Of a stretch of 64,000 nt of DNA, positions 24,642-37,314 are shown piece after piece. The position numbers were made by a program, and so were the translations under genes. Position 1 is the first letter of the stretch; the number at the start of each line of letters is the position of its first letter. The DNA is from Elysia chlorotica. Taxonomy: Eukaryota; Mollusca; Gastropoda; Plakobranchidae. The notes below the pieces were generated by a model, which saw nothing but the letters and a program-made list of their open reading frames with translations, did no database searches and was not told the DNA's origin. The stretch is taken from NCBI GenBank assembly GCA_003991915.1, contig RQTK01000142.1, positions 236,281 through 300,280 of the forward strand, read 5' to 3'.

Positions 24642-24829
24642 TTAATAATATGGAGTCAATACAATCTTATTTTAGGGTGTTTGAAAGATGTCTTTATTTA
24701 TTTGACATGTCTTGTGTTGCTTTTGACAAAATTTATTATGTAACACTCTTGTTATAAAAATATTATATTTAATGAATAATAATTATCCATAAACGAAATG
24801 TAATATACCTAATTTTGCCAATAAAAATG

Positions 24830-24835
24830 AAGGAC
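24830..24835 (+). terminator. Polyadenylation signal for the E9-E11 cluster
   Basis: AATAAA 188 bases after the E11 stop, followed by GGTTTTTGCTTGTGTGTCG, a good downstream GU-rich element. No comparable site separates E9, E10 and E11. Confidence 0.65.
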
Positions 24836-24841
24836 GTGGTT

Positions 24842-25821
24842 TTTGCTTGTGTGTCGTTTAAGTGTACAAATTTTTTGTATTGGTTTTGGTTCTTCATCAC
24901 ACATGCTGTGACAAAATGAAGGTAGATTATTTGTTCTTCCTCCTTGCTAAATAAAGATAAGGAATATCAGCATCATTTTCAATGTTTTCATATAAAATTG
25001 TCTTTTTGTTCCTGCTCCTATAATATTGTAATTTTTGTTTGTCTGAAGGTGTATGCTTGCATTTTTTTTTATATTAATAATGCAACAAAAACAGTTTTTA
25101 TTATGTATGGTTTCCATCGGCATGGAGTGTTAAGTAATACTGTACCTGTACAGGGAATATGGAAACATAAATTCTAAAGGACATCTTGTTTTACTTGAAA
25201 GCCTTATCTATATAATTATTTTCTAATTATGATAATGAAAAGTTTATTATAATATTGGCTTTCATAGCTATATTAAATGTATATGTTTTTATGCTATTCC
25301 AGTAGCCAAACTCTCCAAAGTTTATGTTAACTATTGTTGGTCACTTTAATAATAAGTATAAGAGCTTGGAGGTCTAGAATTAGAACCTTGAAATGTAAGT
25401 TGGCCTGAGTGAAGAAACTCATGATTTTACTAAGAACACAATGCATCAGGCTTGATTTATGCTTTGAAACCATTTCCCAAGCACAGCTCTCCTTGATCAG
25501 ATCACCTATTCTCGTGAATGGGTATGCATTAAAGTTTTTATGTAACAAAATCGCCCTCACCCTGATCCATTAACGCTAGGACTCGAATTATTTTGGCTAT
25601 CATTGAATTTTCTATGCAATCCTATTGGTGTATGGAATTTTTGAAACACCATGAAAAGGCTAGTCATACTCATTTGGAATATTGGTAGCAGCAATAACTA
25701 AACTAGATATTAATGGAATTCATTTAAATTTGATGATTAAGGAGTTCATTTCAAGATTTGATGCCAAAGGTAATGTGCTGTGGAAAAAAAAAAGTTGAAA
25801 AAAAAAATGTTTTAATTTCAG
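24842..25821 (+). other. Inter-exon sequence E11-E12
   Basis: AT-rich noncoding sequence; no finger exon or repeat recognised. Confidence 0.6.
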
Positions 25822-26234
25822 ATCTCTCTGTGTCTATGAACCAGTTTGAACAAAGATCTCGCCAGTTTGGAAGCTGCCCGGCTCTTGAGGTTGGGTTATA
25901 CCGTCAAGAATCATTTGCAAAAAGTCCTGGAACAAAACATTCAAACATGCTCAATTCAGAGAAACTCTCACAGGAGTTTGCGTGTCCTTATTGCTCTTCA
26001 ATCTTACCAGAGCACCTTCTCAAATCCCATATATCATACTGTCACGGCCACACCATGCCATTCGTTTGCAAACTGTGTGGGCGGGGTTACCTTAGCAATG
26101 CAGGCTTGTATTATCACATGGCAGTTCACAATGGAAAGGACAAAGAATGCACAATTTGTGGCAAAACATTCACTAGAAATTTTACCCTTAACAGACATAT
26201 GAGGGAGGCACACATGGGTAACACAAATTCTTAA
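25822..26234 (+). CDS. E12: alternative terminal exon, three fingers without C2HC tail
   Basis: The acceptor tgttttaatttcag ends at 25821; the junction is CAT (His). It adds 137 residues. After a linker of about 55 residues, finger 1 is CPYC with a short spacing, finger 2 is CKLCGRGYLSN (Arg replacing the usual Lys), and finger 3 CTICGKTF has contacts R,F,T,R. The protein ends about seven residues after finger 3 (GNTNS), so the C2HC tail is absent, as in E1. I cannot tell whether the tail was lost or never gained. Confidence 0.88.
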
Positions 26235-26541
26235 ATGTGGAAGAATAATGTTGCTGTACTTATCGGACTTGACATTTAGATAGGTGTGTTTTGTTTTCCT
26301 TCAGGAAGAAGATGTTATAGTCCCATTTTTTTTTGCTCTCAAACTAGGACCAATCTTTATGAGAAAAGTCTTTTTTCTTCCACAAACTTTTGGAGGACTT
26401 GCACAAATAATCTGTTGTAGGGGAAGGATGATATGACTAGTTGTTTTTTTTTCTTTTGCAATTACAAATTCAATGCGGCACAACTCAAATCAAATAAGCC
26501 CTGGTAGTCATGAGACAGAGAATTTGGGAGAGACGCTGCAG
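26235..26541 (+). other. Inter-exon sequence including the decayed 5' part of E13
   Basis: Positions 26458-26540 are recognisably homologous to the first part of E15 (shared words GCACAACTCAAATC and AGTCATGAGAC), but the acceptor is mutated and the frame is broken; see E13. Confidence 0.7.
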
Positions 26542-26936
26542 GTGGTTCATATTTTATAAATTCAAGACTGGCAAGTGAAAATACATTCAGATCAACGGGG
26601 GGTAAACATAAATGTTCCTATTGTCCTGCAGTGTGGTCAAGTAAATTTCAATTAATGAGTCATGTTTCCAAAAGTCATTCTGATAATTTGCCCTTCAAAT
26701 GCTGTCTGTGTGACAAAGGTTATCACACTCCTGGTGGTCTTACCCTCCATATCCAAGCTCATGAGGAGCGTTCTTTTCCTTGTCCTCTATGCCCCACCAG
26801 GTTTTCTCAAAAAGGAATAGTGAAAAGACATTTGCAGAACGTTCACAATGCCACTCAATGTTTAATATGCTCAGGGGTGTATCTCCGAGGAGAGGCGTTT
26901 GATAAACATGTGTCAGAGTGCGTTTCTAATGCATGA
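26542..26936 (+). CDS. E13: zinc-finger exon with lost acceptor (possible pseudo-exon)
   Basis: Compared with E15 and E16, the expected acceptor reads attacaA instead of attacaG (26466-26467), and the old frame reaches a stop near 26556 after an out-of-frame deletion. The finger part is intact: CSYC finger 1, CCLCDKGYHTP finger 2, CPLC finger 3 (contacts Q,G,I,R), the C2HC tail and a stop at 26936. Two internal AGs keep the array phase: ctgcag at 26536-26541 (start used here; junction CGT; weak pyrimidine tract; keeps finger 1) and tcctgcag ending at 26631 (junction CTG; better tract; removes the first Cys pair). It may be a rescued exon or a recent pseudo-exon. Confidence 0.55.
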
Positions 26937-29230
26937 TAAAGTCAAACAAAATTTTGTATAATCGTACTGTGTCTTTAGTATAACTTAGTGAATATGTAAT
27001 GGAGCTGTTGAAGATACCTCAGGAAATATTGTATGAATTATGGATTTGGCAAATTATACTAGATATGAGATTAAACTTAATTACAAATTACATACATATT
27101 GTAATATAAACAAGATTCCTGTTTTGTAATTAATATTACACCAGTGACTATATATTTGGAATTGTTAACAATAACTGTTTTATTGTGCGTACAATTTTTT
27201 CTTCTTCTGTCTTTGCAGCTACATTTTGCTTCAACAATAACGGATAAGGTTCAGTTCAGATAATAGAGGTCTGCAAATATTACTGATCATTTGATAGCAA
27301 TAAATCCTGTGTCTTAAGTTCCTGAAGATTTTAAAGCGAAAATGGTCAAATAACAATAGTTGGAATGGGTTAAAACTGAAATTCCATTGCCTATCAATCA
27401 TTTATCTTGACATAGTGACCTTTGATAGCTTAAGTATTTGTCCTGGTTTATTATGAATCACTGTTTCTTTCTTCTTAGGATAAGTTGTTTTTTTTTTGTA
27501 CACATCATTGTGTTGTTGATAGCTTGTAAAGAAAGTTAAATTATCGTAAAACTTTGTCTGTATTCGTGCTAATCAAATCAATCTCTGTTTTTCGAAAATT
27601 TGCTGTACTTCTCAAGATGAAATAAAACAGATTACATGTAATTAATGAAACAAGGAATATGGTGTTTTTTGTTTTGTTTTGTTTTTGTTGGGGTTTATTT
27701 TTTACAGACGAAGGCCATAAACTTTGTGTATTTAAGGATTATGTGTAGATCTTTTTTTTTAAAGGTAACACTGCTTTGAGATAATTTGTAGTTTACAACG
27801 TAAGTCAAGGTTAAAAGTTGTATGAGTTAGTAAAGGTACTTTTTACCTAGTGGTCCTTCCACAGTTAAGTACTGAAAAAAATCTGTTCATTTGAGACAAG
27901 CAAATTGAAGTCTTTTGTGCATTAGAGAGAAAACAGCATGTTGTGTTGCAAAATTCAACATTTAATTAGTATTATTGACTTTACAAATTGGTTTTAAAAA
28001 AACAACTGAAGTTTTTTCGTTTTAAATTGAGTATGTCACTACAGTTCTGACTTTTAAAAAGGAATTTTTTTTTATGATAAAAAAAAGAGGAAACAAAGTT
28101 ACAATACAATATACTTGGCCATTAGTTTCTGCTAAATCTATGACCGTCCTGTTTAAAACTTGGTAAATGTATATATGGATTTCATGTTGATGCAGCTCAA
28201 GTGGGCTTTATTTTTGTTGAATTTGAAGATAATAAAATAGGGTAAATTTTTTATATATGATCTCTTAGAGTGTAAAAAAAAATTATTAAACTACAGTGTG
28301 ATGGCCTATACATTTTTTATAATTTATTAATGGTTTAAAATAATGATTTGGATTATTGTGTGTTTTAAAAATTCTTCCGTTGTGAAATTGTTTTAATGAT
28401 GAAATAAAGCAATTTGAAAACAATATTGACTTTGTTAACTTTGTATAATAAAATTATGTTAACAAATTTTCCACCAAACCACAAAATATTTTTGACCATG
28501 TATTGTACATGTAATAGGTTGGAACTGAATAAGTCAAACATAATTTTTTTTTTTTATTGTTCATCAAAAATTTTTTTCATTAACAAAAGATCAATTTAGT
28601 GTACTACATCACAAAAATTTAGTGGGGGTTTTGTTGTTCAAATATTTAGACCAGTTTTATGGATTAAAAATCCATTAGACTCACAGTCCCTAAATCTAGT
28701 TTTCCTTATTAAATTTGATGGTGACATGTACATGATAGGTGCTTTTGGGTGATAAAATGATGTGAAGAAGTACTTAATAAAACATGGTGATCAGTGTATA
28801 TTATTTTTTCCTAACACTAACATCAGTGCTCACTTCAGTGTTCAAATACTGAATTGTGCACTCTATTGACACTGCAGTTAAAAACATTCACACTTAATTC
28901 TTTTTTTTTCCCTTTGTTGATTCATTTTTTCCTTTATTAATTGATATTATAATTATTATTGTTATTGTTACTATTAATGCTTATTATTATGGGGTTATGT
29001 TGTTCTTGTTTTGTGTGTATGTGTTTTGTTTACTTGAAGTGTGAGACATAAATCTGAAAAAGCTAAAGGAATCATCAATATGCTTCATGTTTCTTTCATA
29101 AGATACAATATTCAAAGGTTCTTTTAAATTATTCAGACTACCTAAAAAAATATATATATAAAATTCGATTTTGTAACATCTTTTTGAATGTGTAAATCAT
29201 ATGTAGTAATTCCACACTCCTGCTCTTCAG
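26937..29230 (+). other. Inter-exon sequence E13-E14
   Basis: 2.3 kb of AT-rich sequence. It holds a strong isolated acceptor at 27218 (candidate mini-exon, listed separately) and an AATAAA near 27620; otherwise nothing recognised. Confidence 0.55.
27219..27247 (+). other. Candidate mini terminal exon without fingers
   Basis: An excellent acceptor (ttttttcttcttctgtctttgcag, ending at 27218) precedes CT, giving junction CCT (Pro) in array phase. Eight sense codons (TFCFNNNG) and a TAA follow. If used it would give a fingerless protein. It could equally be the remnant of a lost finger exon or an unused AG. Confidence 0.25.
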
Positions 29231-29739
29231 CTGTCATTGTCTTTACGTTCCCAGAGCACAATTCAACTAAACAAGACATCTACAGTTTCAAGGCCTCAAA
29301 TCTCAATGCACCTCATGATGAGATGTTTTCCTCTGGATCTTCAGCAACATCTTTCTTACGATCAAAAGAAAAACCGACTGCCAAGTCTTCAAAATTTGTA
29401 CCACCAACCCCTCGTTCTATAAACTGCTCTCATTGTGGACTAATTTTTTCTGACAATTTCTCGTTGAATGATCATCTAATTGCTATACATAGTGTTACTT
29501 TTCCATTGCATTGCCAAGTTTGTGGAAAAGGTTATCAAACAAGCACTGGGTTAAATCTTCACATGGAGATGCATAGTGGAAAATCTTACATGTGCCCCAT
29601 ATGTGACAATAAGTTTACCCAAAAAGGAACCATAAGAATGCATCTTCGGAAAGTTCATAAAATGGCCCAGTGTCAGACCTGTCTTGCTGTGTTTAGGGTT
29701 GGAGATGAGTTTAATCAACATGTCTTGCATTGTCGATGA
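29231..29739 (+). CDS. E14: alternative terminal exon, three fingers plus C2HC tail
   Basis: Two acceptors 24 bases apart keep the array phase: ctcctgctcttcag ending at 29230 (junction CCT, Pro; start used here) and ctttacgttcccag ending at 29254 (junction CAG, Gln). The exon adds 169 or 161 residues. A Ser-rich linker leads to finger 1 (CSHC), finger 2 (CQVCGKGYQTS) and finger 3 (CPIC, contacts Q,G,T,M), then the C2HC tail (CQTC...C) ending one residue before the stop. AATAAA at 29792 is a close private polyadenylation signal. Finger 3 resembles E13, E15 and E16 (F-x-QKG). Confidence 0.88.
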
Positions 29740-29791
29740 TGGCATTCAATCTGAAAAATGTATTGTTCGGTTAAATGCAATATCTTCTTTG

Positions 29792-29797
29792 AATAAA
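29792..29797 (+). terminator. Polyadenylation signal for E14
   Basis: AATAAA 53 bases after the stop, followed by TCCATGTCTTTTCTTC. Confidence 0.6.
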
Positions 29798-30932
29798 GTC
29801 CATGTCTTTTCTTCATTTATGTTCAAGCCAAAATCTCAATTAAGCACTTACTCGTATTAAACTCATAAGATTACATGTATCTGGTTCTGTTCATAGTTGA
29901 AGATTTTGTGTTTTGTTTGCTTGTAATGTCATGTATACAGAATATATACGTTGTTTTAAACCTGTTGTGTCATAAAGATAAGTTTGAAAAAAGAAATTTG
30001 TTTTCTAAGATGTTCAACCACATGCAAACAAAATGATTCTACCGTGTTTGATAAGGTGTCGGACAGTTTGTTACTTGGGAATTCTAATGCAGAGAGAACT
30101 AAGTAAAATAAATATACAACTACAATATCAATATAGTGAGGTAAATGGTAAACTGTATTTAACTGAAAATTCAAGACCAGTAGAGTACAATTAACTACTT
30201 AAGATTAGTACACAAACCAAGATTCACAGTTAGTTTTGTATCAGAGTAGAAATTGAAAAATTAGGAAGTAGTAAAATAATATAAATTATTACATGATAAT
30301 TTTTCGGCTTTGTGGACATAGCGCTCACTTCAGGTCGAAGTCAAACTGCAGGCATCATTGTTTGCATAGTTGTATTAGCAATGAGAGAAGTTAAATCACA
30401 CCACCAGTCATAAGCCCCACCCCCCATTTCAAAAAATTCAATGATAAGCATTTCACTTTTGATTTCTTAGCGAAATGGAAAAAAACTTCTAACACATCCT
30501 TTCGAACAAAATTACTATTATGTTAAATGCTTTTGTGCAGGGTTGAGACCACTTATGTATTCATGAAATTGGAAAATTGGTCTAATCCGGTTCTACTTTT
30601 TTGCAGCAATGCTGTACTTTTGAAATTGTTTACCATGTAATGTTTTGTGAAGCTTTTTTTTTCCTTTACTACCTGTGAAGTGAGTGTTTTGGGGGTATAT
30701 AAAACATATGCCCAACTAACTTGGAAAGAAAATTTGGTCTCCTCCTTTTTAAACAAAACAAAAAATCTTTTTCTATTTATTGATAAGGATAATATGTGAA
30801 TAAAAGTAGCAGATGTATTTCTTGAAGTAAGAATGAATTTTGTACTACATGTTTTTTAACAACATTGAAATAAGGAAATTTTCATAGAGTAAACATGATA
30901 TTATCTTTTTTTTTTTCCTTTTGCTATTACAG
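29798..30932 (+). other. Inter-exon sequence E14-E15
   Basis: Noncoding AT-rich sequence. A short GC-richer word near 30305-30350 slightly resembles a tRNA/SINE head but is too short to assign. Confidence 0.55.
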
Positions 30933-31429
30933 ATTCTTTGAGGCACAACTCAAATCGCATAATGCCTGATAGTCATGAGACCGACAGCTCGGAAGAGACG
31001 CTCAATATCTCTAGCCATGAACAAGATGATTCATATTTCATACAATCAATGCTGGCAAATGAAAAAAAATTCAGACCAGCTAAAGGGAGACTTTATAAAT
31101 GTTCTTATTGTGCTTTACTTTTTCCAAGCAAGACTGACTTGATGAACCATGCTTCAAATAGCCACCCTGATAGCTTGCCCTATACGTGTGGAATGTGTGG
31201 GAAAGGTTATCACACTCCTCGTGGTCTGACCCTCCATATCCAAGTTCATGAGGGAAAGTCTTTTCCTTGTCCTCTATGCCCCACCAGGTTCTCTCAAAAA
31301 GGAAAGGTTAAAAGACATATGCAGAACATTCACAAGGCTGCCCAATGTTCAATATGTTTAGGGATATATCCTCGAGAGGAGTTTGATGCACATTTATTGG
31401 AGTGTGGGGCTAATGTACCATTAAAGTGA
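30933..31429 (+). CDS. E15: alternative terminal exon, three fingers plus C2HC tail
   Basis: The acceptor tttccttttgctattacag ends at 30932; the junction is CAT (His). It adds 165 residues. The linker starts with an Asn/Ser/His stretch shared with E13 and E16 and contains an acidic SSEET segment. Finger 1 is CSYC, finger 2 CGMCGKGYHTP, and finger 3 CPLC with contacts Q,G,K,R. The closing finger has x11 between the second Cys and His, and nine residues follow its Cys before the stop. AATAAA at 31520 is a close polyadenylation signal. It is the best-preserved member of the E13/E15/E16 subfamily. Confidence 0.9.
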
Positions 31430-31519
31430 ATTAAAAATGAGTGTGTCTAGTGCCTCTTTGACAATATAAAGACATGGTGATAATGTAATAGGCTGTAAGA
31501 CTCGCATGATTACTGGAGA

Positions 31520-31525
31520 AATAAA
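31520..31525 (+). terminator. Polyadenylation signal for E15
   Basis: AATAAA 91 bases after the stop, followed by a T-rich stretch. Confidence 0.6.
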
Positions 31526-34065
31526 TTGAAATTTTTTTTAATGTAACATGCTTTTTTTAATACCATTGCTTGAACATTCTTTTCTTGTTTGAATCATATA
31601 ATAGGTGAATACATGAATATCCTAAAAAGAAATGTTTTTAAATACATAATACATGTACATGTACTATGCTGCTAGGTGCTCCAATGATACAAAGTCTAGA
31701 TCAAATTCAGCTCAACCCGAGGTTTGCACATGGAAGTATAATTGTGAGGCAAATGGCTAATCTGGGATTTTTAATTGGATTTAAATCCTCCTCTACACAT
31801 GTAAAAATACTATATATTTACTTTTAAATTTTTCAATTAAGTTGTTTATATCTGGTTCTGAAAATGAAAGAGTCAAAATATTTTGAACCTCTGAAAGTGT
31901 ATTTAATGCTTTTTAACACACCATGTAGTTTTACAATGGTCTTCATAAAGATTAGAGTTGACTCATTAATCAAATCATGGACATGGCATTGGTGTACTCG
32001 AGTCGAGATGATGCTGAGACCTTTGTTAACTCTCCAGAATCTTCATCATCCACTGTTCCCTTTAGCTTGTAAATTTTTGTGAACATCATGTGTTGAATGG
32101 CATTGCTTCTTCAAGAAGTTATGTGTAAAGATCAAAGCTGTGCCCACAATTCTGTACAAAATTTATTTATTTATTGTTGACAGTAATGATGATTGACTTA
32201 TTCAGGTGCTTGCGAATCATATTCATAGTCTTTCTTCATCTTGAAAATTGTGATGTTGAATGTAATCAGAAACTGCTATATATTGAATAAGCGAATAAGC
32301 TTATCAACTTGCATTGTTGAGCCATTAAGGTACGCATTATACATGTGTCGAAGTGAAAAATTTTCATTAGAAGAAGAGTTAGACTCAATTTCAGATTTTC
32401 TCTTTGAACATTTAATACTTTCTAGAATTAAAGTTGATATCTAGCTACCACTCCATGGTAAAGATTGAACAGAGCAACGTTTTTGATGTTACTACTATTT
32501 ATCTCAATTGGTTTTTGTTGCTTGTTTTTTGTTTTTGTTGGGGGGGGGGGGGGGGGGGTTGTTGTTTTTTTTAGGTTCAGAATTTGTAGTGAAAAATGTT
32601 CCTATTGAGAGAATGGAAATAATATTTATACATACTTATATATGCATGGACCATGTTAAGTAGCATTTTTTACGTAGACCTCTCACAACTCTTTTTTTTT
32701 TTTTTTTTGGGGGGGGGGGGTTTTTTTATATAAGGTGTTTTGTCTTTAATTTAATGCCTTCGTTTTGTGTCGGTGCGGGGGGTATTTTTAATTAGAGGCT
32801 GATTGTCCTTTTGAAGACCTCACCCATGTATAATTTGAAGTTGTCTCATACCAAGCAGCTCAACATAAGTGGTCTATACTAGTCTGCATTCTTCGCTTAG
32901 TTTCATGCATTGCTGTCCAAACCTACAAGATTTGAACGTTTTTTAATTTTGAAATATACTTTTTTTTTAATGTATTAGGGCTTGTAGGTGGAGTTATTTT
33001 TTAACAAACATGAATTTTGAAGAAAAAGAAATGATGATCCTCTTAAATTGCCCTCTCCTTTTGTGAATGCAAAGTCGAAGCATCCTCATATTTCTCATAT
33101 TGATTTTTTTTATTGCTTATTGAGCTGTTTGGCAAATTGTCAAGAGGACTTCTTCCTAAATTATAATTATTATGTATTATTATTATTAATGTTATTGTTA
33201 TTATTACACTGTATTTTTATTTATGTGTATATAGTCTCTGGTTATAGATTAACTGTGTTCTAGAAAGGTCACAACCTTTACTACGAAAGCACAATTTAAT
33301 AAATAGCATACCAAGATGATCAGAAGACACACACAAAAAAATATTTCCTTTAAACTTTAAGAATAAAATAAGTTACATTCCTTTAGTCTGAAACAGACTG
33401 GAGTGCATGTACATACCTTGAGTATATTATGCATAACACATGTACCTGACTTATTGATTTTCACAGAACTAAATTGTGGAATAATATGATTTTCAGTTCA
33501 CACGTGTTTGTGTGTGTTGGTGATTTGGGGGGGGGGGGGGGGTGAAATGATTGAATTGAGAGCAGTAATAAAGTAGAATTTGTTAGCCAACACAAAACAT
33601 AAAAATATAATAACACAAAAAAACCATTGTCTCCATTTTATATTTCATTATTGTATTGGTAGTGGTATGTAAAATTGTGATTTTCATACATCTTATTTTA
33701 TTTATAATGTGAATTTATGGACACTGTGTGTCAGACATACATACATACAAATACATACATAAATACAATGTATTCTTACCTTTTTGTGGTTGTTTCATTG
33801 AGTCCTTTATACATGATGATAAGACATGCTCTGAAACGCCATTTATACTTTTAAAGAACTTTTTTTTTATTTATTATCATAATTTACTTGATAAGATTGT
33901 GTTTACATAAAGACATTGTGTAGTTTTCATTTTGATTGAAGGCTTCTATTATGATAGTATTTATGTATTATTATGTTGAAAAATAGAAATAGATTGTGAG
34001 TTTCACTTTTTCTAAGCTATGGAACACACTATGACCCACTTATTTCTCCCTTTTACTGGTTTCAG
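31526..34065 (+). other. Inter-exon sequence E15-E16
   Basis: 2.5 kb of noncoding sequence carrying T-tract/G-tract junctions: 19 G at 32540-32558, 12 G at 32709-32720 and 16 G at 33527-33542. An ATT-rich patch lies near 33160-33215. No exon recognised. Confidence 0.6.
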
Positions 34066-34514
34066 ATTCAATGAGTCATTACTCAAATCATAATGTGCCT
34101 GATAGTTGTGACACTAACAGCTTGGAAACGAGGCACAGTATGTATAACCCAACACCAGCTAATTCCTATTCAATGTATTCAACACCAGACAGACAAAAGA
34201 ATCCTGATGGCAAGCTATTGAAATGCCCTTATTGCCGAACAATTTGGTTCAGTAAAGTTGAAATGCAGAACCATATCTCAAGAGACCATGGTGATATCCT
34301 ACCCTACAAATGCTCCCTGTGCGGGAAAGGTTACCAAACTGCCCAGGGGCTGGCTCTCCACATTCAAGTCCATGAAGGCCGGTCTTTTCCATGTCCTTTA
34401 TGTGGCAGTAGGTTTTCTCAAAAAGGAAAAGTCAAAAGACACTTGCAGAACATTCATAATGCCAGCCGGTGTTCTACATGTCCAGGATATATTATATACA
34501 TAGCCACTGCCTGA
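34066..34514 (+). CDS. E16: alternative terminal exon, three fingers with degraded tail
   Basis: The acceptor ccttttactggtttcag ends at 34065; the junction is CAT (His), then Ser-Met. It adds 149 residues. The linker matches E15 (NxxPDS words). Finger 1 is CPYC, finger 2 CSLCGKGYQTA, and finger 3 CPLC with helix SQKGKVKRH identical to E15 (contacts Q,G,K,R). After CSTC the tail reads PGYIIYIATA and stops. The His and final Cys of the C2HC finger are missing, although nearby DNA (CCAGGATATATT) still resembles the E15 tail. It is probably a recent loss of the closing finger. Confidence 0.88.
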
Positions 34515-35815
<1,301 letters not shown>

Positions 35816-35831
35816 TTAATCTCTCCTATAG

Positions 35832-35980
35832 ATGCACCTAAGGACAGACATGTTTGGTGGAAGGAAGAAATGGAGGAAGAGAAGCTGGATATAGCTCTGA
35901 TAAGATACAGAAATTCAGACACAAAAAATATAGACCTAAAAAAGAGAGCTGGAGTAATTATAGTTATGGGGGCCTACTAA
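35832..35980 (+). CDS. Candidate non-zinc-finger alternative terminal exon
   Basis: The acceptor tttaatctctcctatag ends at 35831, 24 bases after the CT repeat. With the shared C the junction is CAT (His) and the frame stays open for 48 more codons to TAA at 35980. The peptide is charged (PKDRHVWWKEEMEEEKLD...) with a lysine-rich middle and a hydrophobic end (GVIIVMGAY). It has no Cys/His finger. Local GC content is higher than its surroundings. Phase agreement and an open frame of this length are only moderately unlikely by chance. It may be a transposon-derived or invented fingerless ending. Confidence 0.35.
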
Positions 35981-37298
35981 TACTTTATGTCTGTGTAGGA
36001 TAACATTATTTTGTTTAGGAAGCTCAGGTACTGTACAGTGATGTACACTGATTTTAAGTTGAGTTTTAGAAGTATGAAAATGGTACATTAGTCAGTGCAT
36101 AGCTACAAATAAATACTACTTTTACTAATTCTTGGTGATCAATTCACTTGGTCTAACCCAAATTATATATTTTTTAATTTCTTTCTTTTTCCAAGGTTCC
36201 TCTTTAGTTGTCCATTATTCTTTCTTGCAATCATGATCATTGTTTAATGATACTTAACTTTAAAAGTAATGATCTCAGTTTATATCGAATAAACCCAACA
36301 TGAAATGAAATTATGATTTTATTTACAATTTAATTCAGAGAGACTTGTGACCTCTATGCTGAATAATACCTAACAGTTATGGTATGATGTTTAAATAAAT
36401 GAAGTGGCTCTTTTCTTTTTTATTTGGTGTTTGTTTTGTTTTATTGGTTTTTTTTTTAGGAGGGGGGGTCAAATAATGAAAGGTTAAATAATTGATAATA
36501 AATTGATAATTCTCTTCAGATAGTTCATTTTAATCCGACACTGGCTTGATAATGTTAGTGCTTGTGTTTATTGTGTTGTAGTTGAAATTCCCCACAGCGT
36601 GGCTGATCTAACATTCCTTCGTGATTCTTGGCCTTTCCTTTCTCCTTGCTCTCCCAATCCTCCAATCGGTACATTTTGGTCCATCTAAATTCTTATGCTT
36701 GTCGTTCTGGCTACATGTCCCGTCCATTTCTATTTCACCGATCTAAATTACTTATTCTAAATCTCTGACTTCAGCCCTTTCTCCGACTGACCTTTTTCCG
36801 TCCGGTAGTTATTGTAAATATAACCTATTTCTCATGACAAAAAAATCTGGGTTTTCTTTGACAGGTAGGTTATTGTATCTTTCATTAACAAATTAGAAAA
36901 GGTTACAAAATTAACAAGTTGCAATTTTGCGACGTGATAGACGTCCGTGTGTTTACTGGTTTTTAAACGACCATTATGCTAATTTTTGCTATAGGCCTAC
37001 AGTTGTTTCACGGTACAGAAAAAAAACCCTCAATGCATTCATTCACCATAATATGGAGAATGAACTCACTGAGTAGTTGTTGTTGTTTTTTTTGTTATAG
37101 GCCTACACAATTAATTTGTGAATAGGTGGGGTTGTGCGAGTGTCTAAATGTAGTCAAAGCATAGTTTACAAAGCAAAATAAATTCTACAAATAAAAATAT
37201 ATTATAACAAGCATAATTCTGAGCACCATCAATCATCCAACAGAAACCCATTGCAAGCACCTATTCTAAAGCTTATTCCCCACTCCATTATTTTACAG
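35981..37298 (+). other. Noncoding sequence before E17
   Basis: Contains the decayed LINE fragment (36590-36800) and T/G-rich patches. A putative acceptor (tccattattttacag) ends at 37298. Confidence 0.6.
36590..36800 (-). mobile_element. Decayed LINE 3' coding remnant
   Basis: On the minus strand two frames together show WTGHVAR and, after a frameshift, an Arg-rich GRARRKERPR stretch. This matches the familiar W-x-GHV-x-R ... RRGRP ending of many non-LTR retrotransposon ORF2 proteins. It is short and frameshifted, so dead. The clade cannot be assigned. Confidence 0.5.
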
Positions 37299-37314
37299 GT
37301 GTGTATCACGAAAG

